DNA of 64,000 nucleotides from Staphylococcus marylandisciuri (GTDB lineage Bacteria; Bacillota; Bacilli; Staphylococcales; Staphylococcaceae): positions 62,001 to 126,000 of the forward strand of contig NZ_JAOPKZ010000002.1 of NCBI RefSeq assembly GCF_025519785.1, written 5' to 3'. Under the pieces are notes generated by a model. That model was given only the letters and a program-made list of their open reading frames with translations, was not told where the DNA came from and searched no databases. Shown here piece by piece: positions 38,480-48,218 of this stretch; the first letter of the stretch is position 1, and every line of letters starts with the position of its first letter. Both the position numbers and the translations under genes were made by a program.

Positions 38480-39265
38480 ATGAGTCTAAGTTCAGCTAAA
38501 CCAGATAAAATACGGGAGTTAATTAGAAATGAGAAATTATTTGGTCATACGAGCGGCATGGCAAAAGGCTATGTGCAAGCTAATGTGGTCATCTTGCCAG
38601 AAAAGTATGCCTTTGATTTCTTAAAATTTTGCTTTAGAAATCCAAAGACGTGTCCTTTACTAGATGTTGCAGAAACGGGAAATGCTTCCTTTCCAATCTA
38701 CGGCAAGCATGCAGATATACGCACAGACGTCAGTCAATATCGCGTCTACCGTCATGGCGAATTGGTTGCAACACCTAATAACGTTAGAGATTTATTTACA
38801 GATGAGATGGTCAGCTTCCTCATTGGTTGCAGTTTCACCTTTGAACACGCGCTTTTAGAAGCGGGGCTACCTGTGCGACATATTGAAGAACAACATAATG
38901 TGCCTATGTACGTAACTAATATTCAAACACGACCAAGCGGTATCTTCCACGGGCCTTTAACTGTAAGTATGCGCCCTATGTTAATGCAAGAAGCAATTAA
39001 AGCCACTGAAATCACCGCTCGTTACAAGCAAGTGCATGGGACACCCATTCATATAGGTGACCCAGCTGCTATCGGAATTAACGACTTGGATCGACCAGAC
39101 TTTGGTGAAGCTGTCCAAATCAAAGAAAATGAAGTGCCAGTATTTTGGGGCTGTGGCGTCACACCACAATCTGTCGCATTAGCTGCTAAACCTGAACTCG
39201 TGATCACTCATGCGCCGGGACACATGTTTGTGACAGATGTGTTAGAAAGCCAAATGGGAGATTAG
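38480..39265 (+). CDS. DUF1445 / D-glutamate cyclase-like putative hydro-lyase
   Basis: A 261-aa protein of the DUF1445 family (UPF0317), annotated in some species as putative hydro-lyase and with mammalian relatives acting as D-glutamate cyclases. It has the family run 'RTDVSQYRVYRHGEL', 'GCSFTFEHALLEAG' and 'VFWGCGVTPQSVA' with conserved cysteines and histidines, and no signal peptide. The reaction in bacteria is uncertain. AGAGGGG precedes the ATG; TATAAT near 38404 could be the -10. It is followed by a hairpin terminator. Confidence 0.8.
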   Translation: MSLSSAKPDKIRELIRNEKLFGHTSGMAKGYVQANVVILPEKYAFDFLKFCFRNPKTCPLLDVAETGNASFPIYGKHADIRTDVSQYRVYRHGELVATPNNVRDLFTDEMVSFLIGCSFTFEHALLEAGLPVRHIEEQHNVPMYVTNIQTRPSGIFHGPLTVSMRPMLMQEAIKATEITARYKQVHGTPIHIGDPAAIGINDLDRPDFGEAVQIKENEVPVFWGCGVTPQSVALAAKPELVITHAPGHMFVTDVLESQMGD

Positions 39266-39348
39266 TGATTAAGTTATGCTGTTACCATGATAAAAGAACT
39301 AAGGCAATCATGAGATTGTATGTTACGTCTAATAGAGAATTAAAAAAA

Positions 39349-39405
39349 GAATGACGGAAATAATCAGGTACTCGTCTATAAGCACCTTGTTACCCCGTCA
39401 TTTTT
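39349..39405. terminator. Terminator between convergent genes
   Basis: AATGACGG and CCGTCATT arms bracket ~36 bases and are followed by TTTTATC on the plus strand, AAAAAAG on the other side. It could end both genes. Confidence 0.55.
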
Positions 39406-39448
39406 ATCTCAGCATCTTTAGATTTGCTGCCTGAGCTAAATTAACAAA

Positions 39449-40027
39449 TTAAAATATTGTATCGTCGTTCTCATGAATCGACTTAATAATTTTGGCTGGT
39501 ATTCCAGCAACAATTGCATTTTTAGGAACGTCACGCGTAACTACACTACCTGCGCTTATCACTGCTCCTGATTCAATCGTTACTCCTGGAAGCACAGATA
39601 CATTTGCTCCAATCCACACGTTACTACCGATCTTAATTGGTAAAGCTTGTTCCAGACCACGATTGCGTTGTACATGAGTTAAAGGATGTTTCGCCGTATA
39701 TAAGCCTACATTGGGGCCGATAAAGACGTTATCACCAACGATTATACGATTAGCATCCATAAAGTAGCTGCCGTGGTTAATGAATACATTCTTACCTAAG
39801 AAAATATTACTTCCATAATCAACGTAGAATGGCGGCAACAATTCAAGATTTGTCGGATGATAAGTAAACAATTGCGTTATAATATCTTCGATCTTTTTAC
39901 TATCGCTAGGACGAGTGTGATTTAAGTCAAAACAAAGCTCTTTTGCTTTCAAGCGCTCTTTCTCAAGTTGTTCCTTATCGTTTGCGTTATACCATTCTCC
40001 TTCTAACATCTTATCTTTTTCAGTCAT
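39449..40027 (-). CDS. Maltose/galactoside O-acetyltransferase-type enzyme
   Basis: A 192-aa acetyltransferase of the left-handed beta-helix class (Maa/LacA/NodL). The N-terminal Mac domain has '[14 protein letters not shown]'; the hexapeptide repeats run from '[18 protein letters not shown]' to '[17 protein letters not shown]'. The catalytic His falls near '[12 protein letters not shown]'. It acetylates sugars or related hydroxyls using acetyl-CoA. The family is widespread and the acceptor is unknown. Confidence 0.9.
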   Translation of the reverse strand: MTEKDKMLEGEWYNANDKEQLEKERLKAKELCFDLNHTRPSDSKKIEDIITQLFTYHPTNLELLPPFYVDYGSNIFLGKNVFINHGSYFMDANRIIVGDNVFIGPNVGLYTAKHPLTHVQRNRGLEQALPIKIGSNVWIGANVSVLPGVTIESGAVISAGSVVTRDVPKNAIVAGIPAKIIKSIHENDDTIF

Positions 40028-40379
40028 ATCGTTCCCTCAATCCTTTCTGTTTCAAATATCTTTGTAGTATTAAATAGATCTTCTTTGTTCGTTCTTATCC
40101 CTCAAAATAAGCGCGATACTATTATAAAATAAAATCATACATCATTCGCAAATATTTGCAACCTCAACTATTAGAAATATATCTACAAAAATGAAGCCAC
40201 TCTATATTAGAATCTACAATAGTTAACTATTAAACCTTTATCATCTCTACACATAGTGATTAACCCTATCTTTATATAACTAATACTAAAGTACTATAGT
40301 AAAACGCTACTATGGACTAATGTCATAACGTGACAATGAAAGTATAATAGCATTACAAACTATTAAAGGAGTCAGATAA
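40028..40379. other. AT-rich divergent promoter region
   Basis: About 350 bases between divergent genes, AT-rich. TATAAT near 40346 may be the -10 for the 68-aa ORF. No repeat or other gene is seen. Confidence 0.4.
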
Positions 40380-40586
40380 ATGAAACGTATCTTTAAAAGT
40401 ATAATAGCTATTCTCATACTGCTTGGTATTGTGAAAACGTTCCATGACTATGATTTAGAAAATACTATAGAACATTATGTTAACCGAGCGAATCAAGGAG
40501 ATGTACTGCAATCTATTGAGAATGTCAACTTCGATAACTTAAAACACTTTAACTTTGAGGACCTACACTTATCTGACTTCTTTTAG
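40380..40586 (+). CDS. Small secreted or membrane-anchored protein of unknown function
   Basis: A 68-aa ORF with AAAGGAG 9 nt before its ATG. The basic start and hydrophobic helix 'SIIAILILLGIVK' (about residues 7-19) look like a signal or anchor, followed by an acidic, Asn- and Phe-rich tail with a repeated 'NFDNLKHFNFEDLHL' pattern. I know no family for it. Confidence 0.55.
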   Translation: MKRIFKSIIAILILLGIVKTFHDYDLENTIEHYVNRANQGDVLQSIENVNFDNLKHFNFEDLHLSDFF

Positions 40587-40670
40587 TTTTAATATAAATC
40601 CAACGATAGACCTTCCTAAATGTGGAGAGGTTACCTCCTTCTAACTACCTTCTCACTCTTCACATTAAAT

Positions 40671-40721
40671 GGGAGCGGGGCAGAAATCTAATTTGACTAA
40701 AAAGATTTCTGCCCCGCTCCC
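40671..40721. repeat. Family A palindrome, compensated variant
   Basis: Arms GGGAGCGGGGCAGAAATC and GATTTCTGCCCCGCTCCC. Compared with the usual GGGACAG / CTGTCCC both sides are changed (A to G and T to C), so the stem stays fully paired. Confidence 0.9.
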
Positions 40722-40822
40722 TCTCTATTTAAATGATTAATTAACCAGTGCTCTAACCTTTTCTACATCTAACAATTATTGTTGCTAATAAATTGTAATA
40801 ACACTATTTACCCCATCACTGA

Positions 40823-41692
40823 TTAAGAAGTGATATAATCTCCACCGTTAACGTGAATAACGTGACCTGTAATATAAGAACTGTCTGCATTTGAAGCAAG
40901 GAATACGTACGATGGCGCTAACTCAGCTGGTTGTCCACGTCGACCCATAGGCGTTTCTCCTCCTTGCCCTTCGACCTTTTCTTCATCGAAAGTAGATGGA
41001 ATTAAAGGAGTATAAATTGGGCCTGGTGCAACTGCATTCACGCGAATACCTTTTTCAGAAAGTACAGTAGAAAGTGAACGTGTGAATGAAACGATAGCAC
41101 CTTTAGTCGCGGAATAATCGATTAAGTGTCCTGATCCACGATAAGCCGTCACACTAGTAGTGTTGACGATAGCGTCACCTTCTGACATGTGTGGAACTGC
41201 TGCTTGAGATAAGAACATCATGCCGAAGATATTAGTTTCAAATGTTTTCTTCACTTGTTCCGGTGTCACTTCACTGAATTCATCTTTAGGGAACTGTACC
41301 CCACCGTTATTAACTAAGATGTTTAATTTGCCAAATTCGCCGATGACTTTGTCTACTAACTCTTTAGATTGTTCTACATCCCTCAAGTCATGCGCAAATG
41401 CTTTAGCTTTAACACCAATTTCTTCCAAACGTTTAACAGTATCCTCAGCATCTTCGTGTTCATCGTAATAGCCTATAGCGACATTAGCACCTTCTTTAGC
41501 GTAAAGTATCGCTACAGCACGACCAATTCCTGAATCGCCACCTGTTATTAACGCGACTTTACCTTCTAATTTACCACCTGCGCGATACTCATCAAATTCC
41601 GCAATAGGTTGCGGGTCCATATCTTTTTCAATACCTGGTTGTCTATCTTGAGTATAACCTTTAATCTTGTCATGAAATTCTTTCAAATTCAT
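40823..41692 (-). CDS. SDR oxidoreductase, general stress protein 39-like
   Basis: A ~289-aa classical short-chain dehydrogenase with an extended N-terminus 'DRQPGIEKDMDPQPIAE' seen in the Bacillus stress proteins YdaD/YhdF group. The NAD(P) motif is 'TGGDSGIGRA' near residue 51, and catalytic residues fall in 'NTTSVTAYRGSGHLIDYSATKGA' (split here: 'NTTSVTA' and 'YSATK'). Its substrate is unknown. The ATG at 41692 has GGAGG 8 nt before it; the ORF could start 6 codons earlier without site. A SigB-like promoter lies upstream. Confidence 0.85.
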   Translation of the reverse strand: MNLKEFHDKIKGYTQDRQPGIEKDMDPQPIAEFDEYRAGGKLEGKVALITGGDSGIGRAVAILYAKEGANVAIGYYDEHEDAEDTVKRLEEIGVKAKAFAHDLRDVEQSKELVDKVIGEFGKLNILVNNGGVQFPKDEFSEVTPEQVKKTFETNIFGMMFLSQAAVPHMSEGDAIVNTTSVTAYRGSGHLIDYSATKGAIVSFTRSLSTVLSEKGIRVNAVAPGPIYTPLIPSTFDEEKVEGQGGETPMGRRGQPAELAPSYVFLASNADSSYITGHVIHVNGGDYITS

Positions 41693-41732
41693 TCTCAAGA
41701 CCTCCATCATCTTTAGTTTGTGATATTGAATT

Positions 41733-41757
41733 GTACCACTTTACAAGCAATTTAAAC
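41733..41757 (-). promoter_or_regulatory. Candidate SigB promoter of the stress-type SDR
   Basis: GTTTAA, 13-base spacer, TGGTAC on the minus strand, about 40 bases before the start. The -35 is perfect and the -10 matches GGGTAT at four of six. Family members are general stress genes, so it fits, but it is weak. Confidence 0.4.
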
Positions 41758-41900
41758 ATTTATGCTACTGAAATAGATTGTAAAATACTTTAATTCTTTC
41801 ATATCAAAATACACCGTAAAAAACCTTACAGTTCAAACTACGAGTTTAAAATTTCCACCCTTTGTCATCGACGCTTCCATTTTACACTTAAACACAACAG

Positions 41901-41929
41901 TTGAACTTAATACCTATAGGGGGTATATT
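41901..41929 (+). promoter_or_regulatory. copA promoter with CsoR-like operator
   Basis: TTGAAC (41901-41906), 17-base spacer, TATATT (41924-41929). The spacer is ATACCTATAGGGGGTAT (41910-41926), which resembles the copper-sensing CsoR operator with G-tract and inverted half sites. Repressor binding here would block RNA polymerase directly. The regulator itself is not in this window. Confidence 0.75.
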
Positions 41930-41970
41930 GAATGTGTATTGTAAAACTAAGAGGAGAAGGTGGTGAGCAC

Positions 41971-44361
41971 ATGAGTGAAGGTAACAACCAGATCACTTTA
42001 GGAATCAATGGTATGAGTTGTGCGGCTTGTGCTCATAGAATCGAGAAGGAGCTTAATTCGTTAACTGAAGTAAAAGCAAGTGTCAATCTTTCTACTGAAC
42101 AAGCTACAGTTATCTATCCTAAGAAAGCATACGGTGCGCAAGATTTCATCACTACCATAAAGAAGACGGGTTATAATGTTAAACTGAACAAAGTTGAACT
42201 TCATATTATCGGAATGACTTGTGCTGCTTGTTCAAATCGTATTGAAAAGGTTCTATCTAAACTACCTGGAGTAATTAACGCGGCGATTAATCTAACCACT
42301 GAACAAGGTACTATCACTTATCTGCCAGATAACCTGGACGTTTCAGATTTAATTCACAGTATTCAGAAACTCGGTTATGACGCCGAAGAGATCAGAGAGG
42401 ATACCTCGCAGCATGATCATAAGCGACGTGAGCTTAATCATAAACTTCTTAAGCTTATCATCTCATCAATCTTATCGCTCCCTTTAGTGCTGACAATGTT
42501 CACACACTTATTAAATATAAACCTACCAAGTTTACTAATGAATCCCTATTTTCAATTCACGCTAGCTAGCTTAGTACAGTTTGGTATAGGGTGGCAATTC
42601 TACGTAGACGCTTATAAAAGCCTGAGAAGTGGTTCAGCTAATATGGCTGTTCTTGTCTCTTTGGGGACTAGTGCAGCGTATCTGTACAGCGTTTATCAAA
42701 TGATCTTGTGGGCAAGAGAAACCCATTTCGAACCCCACCTTTACTTTGAAACTAGCGCAGTGCTTACTACCCTTATATTGTTTGGAAAATATTTAGAAGC
42801 TCGTGCTAAATCACGCACTACGCAAGCGTTAAGCAAATTACTCAATTTACAAGCTAAAAAAGCACGCGTCATAACTGAAAGCGAAGAAAAACTCGTTGAT
42901 ATTAACAAAGTAAGGGTCGGTCAATATATTAAAATTAAGCCAGGAGAAACCATCCCGATTGATGGTAGAGTGATTGAGGGCGAAACTACTGTAAACGAAT
43001 CTATGTTAACAGGTGAATCTATGCCTATTCATAAAGTGAATGGAGCTGAAGTTATCGGCGGTACACTTAATCAATATGGCACCGTTGTGATTGAAGCTAC
43101 TCACGTCGGAAACGACACAGCGTTAGCCTCTATAGTGAAGACTGTAGAGGCTGCTCAAGGCTCTAAAGCACCGATTCAAAGATTAGCTGATACCATTTCC
43201 GGGTACTTTGTCCCAATTGTGGTGATCGTAGCGATTCTCACATTTTTAATTTGGATTACACTCGTCCAAGTCGGTCACTTTGAACCTGCGCTGGTAGCAA
43301 GTGTATCCGTTCTTGTCATCGCCTGCCCATGTGCTCTAGGGTTAGCTACGCCGACTTCAATAATGGTAGGTACAGGAAAAGCTGCTGAAACGGGCATTCT
43401 ATTTAAAGGTGGCGAATTTGTCGAACAAGCTCATAATATAGATACGCTCGTCTTAGATAAGACGGGTACAATTACGCATGGTGAACCTCAAGTGACGCAT
43501 ATGGAGGGGGATAAGCAAACTCTTAAACTAATAGCTAGCCTTGAGAACCACTCTGAACACCCACTCGGTAAAGCCATCGTTAAATACGCTAAACAATTCG
43601 AACTTCACTTAGAACATGCAGATCATTTTCAAACCATCCCTGGGCAAGGGATTATCGGTTCAATTCACGAGCAAGATATTATAGTAGGCAATGCAGCATT
43701 TTTAGAAGAAAATGAAGTACACATCCCTCAAGAAGTTGTGAAAGAAACATCTTCTGTAGGAACACAAGCACAAACTGTCATCTTTAGCGCAATTAATCGA
43801 GAATACACTGATTATATTACAGTATCAGATCAAGTTAAATCATCAGCTCGAACTGCAATAAGCCAACTCAAATCATTAGGCATTTCCGTTGTTATGCTTA
43901 CTGGAGATAATTACAACATAGCTCGCTCTATCGCGCAGCAAGTAGGTATTGACGAAGTGATAGCAGAAGTCAAACCAGAAGATAAAGCACATGAAATCAT
44001 TCAATTACAACACACCGGAGCTAAAGTAGGTATGGTTGGAGATGGTATCAACGATGCACCCGCTCTCGTGCAAGCAGATATCGGCATAGCGGTGGGAACA
44101 GGCTCTGATATAGCCATAGAATCAGCTGATATTACCATCTTAGGTAGCGATCTTATGTTACTTCCAAAAGCGATACAATCGAGTCGTTATACTATCCGTA
44201 ATATTCGCCAAAATTTATTCTGGGCTCTAGGATATAACGTCGCCGGCATCCCTATTGCGGCATGCGGTATACTTGCGCCATGGGTAGCTGGACTAGCTAT
44301 GGCTTTAAGTTCGGTTAGTGTGGTCACTAATGCTTTACGATTACGACATATGAAATTATAG
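41971..44361 (+). CDS. copA: Copper-exporting P-type ATPase CopA
   Basis: A ~796-aa P1B-type ATPase exporting Cu+ from the cytoplasm. Two N-terminal HMA domains carry '[10 protein letters not shown]' (Cys near 17 and 20) and '[10 protein letters not shown]'. The membrane metal site CPC is near 452-454 in '[11 protein letters not shown]', the phosphorylated Asp near 496 in 'DKTGTITHG', and '[10 protein letters not shown]' ends the catalytic part. The start is the ATG at 41971, after a GGTGGTGA site, because the promoter predicts transcription from about 41936, excluding the ATG at 41932. copZ follows after 34 bases. Confidence 0.96.
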   Translation: MSEGNNQITLGINGMSCAACAHRIEKELNSLTEVKASVNLSTEQATVIYPKKAYGAQDFITTIKKTGYNVKLNKVELHIIGMTCAACSNRIEKVLSKLPGVINAAINLTTEQGTITYLPDNLDVSDLIHSIQKLGYDAEEIREDTSQHDHKRRELNHKLLKLIISSILSLPLVLTMFTHLLNINLPSLLMNPYFQFTLASLVQFGIGWQFYVDAYKSLRSGSANMAVLVSLGTSAAYLYSVYQMILWARETHFEPHLYFETSAVLTTLILFGKYLEARAKSRTTQALSKLLNLQAKKARVITESEEKLVDINKVRVGQYIKIKPGETIPIDGRVIEGETTVNESMLTGESMPIHKVNGAEVIGGTLNQYGTVVIEATHVGNDTALASIVKTVEAAQGSKAPIQRLADTISGYFVPIVVIVAILTFLIWITLVQVGHFEPALVASVSVLVIACPCALGLATPTSIMVGTGKAAETGILFKGGEFVEQAHNIDTLVLDKTGTITHGEPQVTHMEGDKQTLKLIASLENHSEHPLGKAIVKYAKQFELHLEHADHFQTIPGQGIIGSIHEQDIIVGNAAFLEENEVHIPQEVVKETSSVGTQAQTVIFSAINREYTDYITVSDQVKSSARTAISQLKSLGISVVMLTGDNYNIARSIAQQVGIDEVIAEVKPEDKAHEIIQLQHTGAKVGMVGDGINDAPALVQADIGIAVGTGSDIAIESADITILGSDLMLLPKAIQSSRYTIRNIRQNLFWALGYNVAGIPIAACGILAPWVAGLAMALSSVSVVTNALRLRHMKL

Positions 44362-44395
44362 TTACTCATAGCAGTAATTTAAAGGAGGAATATCA

Positions 44396-44605
44396 ATGGC
44401 TAATCAAACTATACAAGTAGATGGAATGAGTTGCGAACATTGTAAGAATGCCGTGGAATCGGCATTGGTAGATTTAGAGGGTGTTTCAACTGCTGAAGTT
44501 GACTTAGAACAAGGTTCCGTCACTGTACAATACAATGATACTAAAGTACAATTTGACGATATGGAAGAAGCAATTGAAGAACAGGGTTATGACGTAAGAT
44601 CATAA
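44396..44605 (+). CDS. copZ: Copper chaperone CopZ
   Basis: A 69-aa HMA-domain protein with the copper-binding 'GMSCEHCKNAVE' (Cys near 12 and 15). It carries Cu+ to CopA in the cytoplasm. AAAGGAGG precedes its ATG. It lies 34 bases after copA and so shares the copper-induced transcript. Confidence 0.95.
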   Translation: MANQTIQVDGMSCEHCKNAVESALVDLEGVSTAEVDLEQGSVTVQYNDTKVQFDDMEEAIEEQGYDVRS

Positions 44606-44678
44606 GATAACCATTACGAATAGGACGTCATACCTCGTAAAACTCAAGAAATCTTCAAATATAGATTCCTACAATTAC

Positions 44679-44735
44679 AACCAGCACTTAGTCATAGGGC
44701 CTCTCTAGGGGTTCAGACTAAGTGCTGGTTCTTTA
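44679..44735 (+). terminator. Terminator of the copAZ operon (repeat family E)
   Basis: A 15-bp stem AACCAGCACTTAGTC / GACTAAGTGCTGGTT, loop of ~22 bases, then CTTTATAA. Similar hairpins are at 58818 and 63785, so this is a reused terminator family. Confidence 0.75.
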
Positions 44736-44946
44736 TAAAGTATTATTAGGAAAATTAGGTGCTGATTCATTGTACCTATTTATAAAACATTCATAGTACC
44801 TTTAAAATTCGCTTTAAAACATCACTGTTCTGCGCCTTACATAAATTCGAACAACAAATTAATAAAAAGTATCCGGTTCAAACATACGTATGATGAGAGA
44901 GTGTGTTTCAATGTAATTTTATTATATTTATCCTGACCTGATGCTA

Positions 44947-45945
44947 TTAATTTACTCGGAGTTGAGTATCGCCTGTGTTGATTACTTCCAATGTAGCGTC
45001 AAGTGCATCTACTATCAGATTCTTCACGGCAGCTTCCGTATAAAAGGCGATATGAGGTGAGACACGAACATCCGGTCGTCTGATGAGAGAAAGTAGTGTA
45101 GCATCCTCGATCTGTTGTCCTCGTTGATCACTAGGGAATAGTCCCTTTTCACCTTCATAAGTATCTAAAGCAGCGCCGCCAATGTGCTTATTATCTAAAT
45201 ACTTGAGCAATGCTGGAGTGTCAACCACCACTCCTCTAGCACAATTAATGAAGTAAGCGCCTGGTTTAAATTGCCCAAACACCTTATCGCTAAAGAGGTA
45301 ATGATTAGCTTCATCACCTGGCACGTGTACGGTAACGATGTCTGCCTCTTGAACCGCTTCTTCCAAACTATCCTTATAGGTCACGACATTCTTTAATGCT
45401 TCATTAGGCTGGATATCATAAGCGACTACACGCGCATTAAAACCATTTTTAAATATCTTCGCTACCTCACTACCGATACGTCCGACTCCAACCACAGCAA
45501 TCGTAAGATCTTCTATTGACCGCGACAATATAGATGGTTCCCATCTAAAGTCGAACGATTCAGTCTTCCGCTCGATAGCGGTAGTGTGACGCACAAGGTT
45601 TAGCGCTTGCATGACTGTATACTCAGCTATTGAGCGTGGTGAATACGAAGGAACGTTAGAAATAATTAAATCATACTTCTTCGCTAATTCTAAATCTAGA
45701 AATTCATACCCAGCACTTCGTTGTGCAATTTGTTTAATACCATAGTCTTGCAGTTCACGAAATACTGCTTCACTTAAAGGTATTTGTTGTGAAATCGAAA
45801 CTCCATCGTAACCTTTAGCTAATTCTACAGTTTCTTCATTTAATATCTCGGTTGTAGTATCAATCTTAACATTATTTTCTTCTGCCCATTCATCTATATA
45901 TGAGTAATCTTCTGGGCGGACTCCAAACATTTTAATCGTTGTCAT
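44947..45945 (-). CDS. ddh: D-2-hydroxyacid dehydrogenase (D-lactate dehydrogenase type)
   Basis: A 332-aa NAD-dependent D-2-hydroxyacid dehydrogenase, reducing pyruvate to D-lactate or a related oxo acid. It has 'VVGVGRIGSEVAKIF' near residue 150 and the catalytic His in 'VSPHIAFYTEAA' near residue 298. It follows the aminotransferase gene by 14 bases on the same strand, so the pair could link an amino acid to a hydroxy acid through an oxo intermediate, as also seen in S. aureus. Confidence 0.88.
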   Translation of the reverse strand: MTTIKMFGVRPEDYSYIDEWAEENNVKIDTTTEILNEETVELAKGYDGVSISQQIPLSEAVFRELQDYGIKQIAQRSAGYEFLDLELAKKYDLIISNVPSYSPRSIAEYTVMQALNLVRHTTAIERKTESFDFRWEPSILSRSIEDLTIAVVGVGRIGSEVAKIFKNGFNARVVAYDIQPNEALKNVVTYKDSLEEAVQEADIVTVHVPGDEANHYLFSDKVFGQFKPGAYFINCARGVVVDTPALLKYLDNKHIGGAALDTYEGEKGLFPSDQRGQQIEDATLLSLIRRPDVRVSPHIAFYTEAAVKNLIVDALDATLEVINTGDTQLRVN

Positions 45946-45959
45946 ATCTTCTCCTCATT

Positions 45960-47126
45960 TCATATATTGTTCTTATACATAGGCGCTAATGTCTTAAGGC
46001 GTCTCGCTGCTTCTTCTAACTGCGCATCATCTAGAGCGAGTGAGACTCGTACGTAATTTCTACCATTCTCACCAAACGGTATACCCGGAGCTACAAGAAT
46101 TGACTGATCTCTTAATAAGAATTCTACAAATTCTTCACCATCATAACCTGTAGGCGTCGCTATCCAAATAAAGATACCGCCTTTCATAGGCTCGTACGGA
46201 ATACCTGCGTCGTCAAGTTGAGTTTGAAAGAAATCTCGACGCTTCTTGAAGGTATCACTCTGTTGAACTAAGAAATCATCGCAATTATTTAAGGCATAAG
46301 TCGCTGCATCTTGCAGTGCTCCAAACATACCTGCGTGCGTATGCGTTTGATATTTCTTTAAAGCACTAATCATATCTTTATTACCTACCGCGAACCCTAC
46401 ACGAAAACCTGACATATTAAAACCTTTAGATAATGAATAGATTTCTACAGCGAGATCCTTAGCATCAGGCGTTTGCAAAATGCTAGGGTTCTTATGATCA
46501 AATCCAAAAGCGCTATAAGCAAAATCATGAACAATTTTAGTCTTAGTGCCTTTAAATTGATTTACTGCTTCTTCAAAGACCTCGTGCGTTGCTGTCGAGC
46601 CAGTCGGATTATTAGGATATGTTAAATAAACTAAGCGCGTTTCCTTCAGAGTCTCCTTACTTAAAGTAGACCAATCGGGTAAATAGTCAGGTGGCTCTAA
46701 ATTCAATGATACAGGTTTAGCATCAGCTAACATCACTCCTGCTAAGTAGTCAGTGTAACCTGGATCAGGTAGCAATACAGTCTCTCCAGGGTCAACGATG
46801 CTGGTAGGTAACCCTACTAGACCATTCTTAGTACCGTAAAGTATACACACTTCTTCGTCTTTATCTAACGTGACATCATAATGTCGTTTGTAAAAGTCAA
46901 CAATAGCTCGTTTAAAGTCTTCTTTTCCATGAAACGCTCCGTATTTTTGATTATCAGGTATGTACAAAGCTTCTGCGAACGTATCAAGTATTCCCTTTGG
47001 TGTCTCACCATCCGGGATCCCTACGGCCATGTTTACTAATGATAGGGGTCCATGTATAATCTTTCGCCCCATCGTCTTACCGAAATAGCTATCAGGCACC
47101 TGTTTAAGTCTTTGTGAAATTGTCAC
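45960..47126 (-). CDS. Class I/II PLP-dependent aminotransferase
   Basis: A 388-aa aspartate-aminotransferase-fold enzyme with the lysine in 'SLSKGFNMSGFRVGFAVG', 'YLTYPNNPTGS' and 'YVRVSLALDD'. The amino donor is not evident. It is transcribed ahead of the D-2-hydroxyacid dehydrogenase with a 14-base gap. Similar paired genes lie near copZ in S. aureus. Confidence 0.88.
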   Translation of the reverse strand: MTISQRLKQVPDSYFGKTMGRKIIHGPLSLVNMAVGIPDGETPKGILDTFAEALYIPDNQKYGAFHGKEDFKRAIVDFYKRHYDVTLDKDEEVCILYGTKNGLVGLPTSIVDPGETVLLPDPGYTDYLAGVMLADAKPVSLNLEPPDYLPDWSTLSKETLKETRLVYLTYPNNPTGSTATHEVFEEAVNQFKGTKTKIVHDFAYSAFGFDHKNPSILQTPDAKDLAVEIYSLSKGFNMSGFRVGFAVGNKDMISALKKYQTHTHAGMFGALQDAATYALNNCDDFLVQQSDTFKKRRDFFQTQLDDAGIPYEPMKGGIFIWIATPTGYDGEEFVEFLLRDQSILVAPGIPFGENGRNYVRVSLALDDAQLEEAARRLKTLAPMYKNNI

Positions 47127-47235
47127 GTTAAACCTCCTATCATCAATTGTTGTTTCGAATATAAAATGAAATTAAGGTTAATTTTATCAGAAAATTCAAT
47201 CACGTCAAGATAATAAAAAGTTGAGTAATATAAAA

Positions 47236-47290
47236 ATGGGCGAAACCCAGTTCAATCAACCTCATGGTTTGAACCTTAGTTTCGCCCTCG
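47236..47290 (-). terminator. Terminator after the IsaA-like gene
   Basis: On the minus strand GAGGGCGAAACTAAGGTTC and the facing GGGTTTCGCCC with an inner GGTTCAAACC / GTTGATTGAAC part form a long stem ending in CATTTTTATATT. Confidence 0.65.
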
Positions 47291-47359
47291 TTTAGATGAC
47301 AAGTTATGAACTTCTCTTAGATAAGTCGACGGTCATATCAGAACGCCTGAGCTATCGAC

Positions 47360-48124
47360 TTACCACCAACCGTGACTTTGACGGAAAGCAATTGCGTTAT
47401 TTAAAGAACCGTAGCGTGAATTAGCATAGTTGACTAACCCTTTAGTTTGTGAAGCTACTGAACCTTGACCCCAAGATTCTTTAGTTTGACCTAAGCCTCT
47501 GTAACCACCAACTGGGTTAACAGCATTTGGATTTCCACCAGATTCTGGTAATACGATCGCGTTCCATGCTGCTTCAGTTCCACCATTAGCTAAGAATTGA
47601 GATTTAACTGAACCACCTGTTGAAGCTGATGATGATGAAGTTTGTGCAGTAGAGTAACCATGGTATGAGTGAGAAGCACCTGAGTTAGAACTATAATTTG
47701 AAGTCGTAGGTGCTGATACAGCTTTAACATGAGTATGATTAGATTGTTGAGTTTGAACATTAGACTGAGTGTTTGAAGCTGTATACGCTTGAGTAGTTTC
47801 GTTAGATGATGGTACAGCGTAGTTAGATGAAGCTACTTGATTGCTGAATGATGATTGTGAAGCGGCTTCATAACTCCATGACCAAGTTGAACCGTTTGAA
47901 GTAAAGTTGAAAGTATAACCATTGTAAGAGAAATGATAATCATAAGCACCTTCTTGAATTGGCGCTGCATTTAATTGCTCAGGGTGATTTAAAGCTAAGT
48001 CTGCTAAATGAGCTTTGTCGATGTTTAATTCAGAAGCATGTGCTTCACTATGTCCGTCTACTAATGAGTATCCTGCTACGCCTAGTGCTACTGTTAAAGA
48101 TGATGCTAAGATTGTCTTCTTCAT
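47360..48124 (-). CDS. Secreted IsaA-like protein with APF-type C-terminal domain
   Basis: A ~254-aa secreted protein. A signal peptide is followed by cleavage near 'SEAHA', then the region 'DKAHLADLALNHPEQLNAAP' and 'NFTSNGSTWSWSYEAAS', which closely matches the N-terminal part of the staphylococcal transglycosylase IsaA. After a Ser/Thr/Gln-rich linker, the C-terminal ~75 residues ('AAWNAIVLPESGGNPNAVNP' to 'AIAFRQSHGWW') look like the lysozyme-fold domain of lactobacillar aggregation-promoting factors, not the usual IsaA one. The 'ESGG' Glu may be catalytic. GGAGG lies 12 nt before the ATG; promoter at 48190. Confidence 0.85.
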   Translation of the reverse strand: MKKTILASSLTVALGVAGYSLVDGHSEAHASELNIDKAHLADLALNHPEQLNAAPIQEGAYDYHFSYNGYTFNFTSNGSTWSWSYEAASQSSFSNQVASSNYAVPSSNETTQAYTASNTQSNVQTQQSNHTHVKAVSAPTTSNYSSNSGASHSYHGYSTAQTSSSSASTGGSVKSQFLANGGTEAAWNAIVLPESGGNPNAVNPVGGYRGLGQTKESWGQGSVASQTKGLVNYANSRYGSLNNAIAFRQSHGWW

Positions 48125-48189
48125 AATAAAAAAGTCCTCCAAGTATTTTATCTTTTATATTTTAAGTATTTATATTCGTTGTGCGTGTT

Positions 48190-48218
48190 TTTATAATTTA
48201 CGTCTAGTTTGACCACAA
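48190..48218 (-). promoter_or_regulatory. Candidate promoter of the IsaA-like gene
   Basis: TTGTGG, a 17-base spacer and TATAAA on the minus strand, ~66 bases before the start. No clear WalR site with correct spacing was found nearby. Confidence 0.4.

Noticed and set aside
41932-41970. Longer N-terminus of CopA (13 extra residues)
   Set aside because: The predicted transcription start lies after that ATG and the internal ATG has a proper ribosome site.
44187-44369. Small ORF antisense to the copA end
   Set aside because: It is a shadow of copA; no ribosome site and biased codons follow the copA frame.
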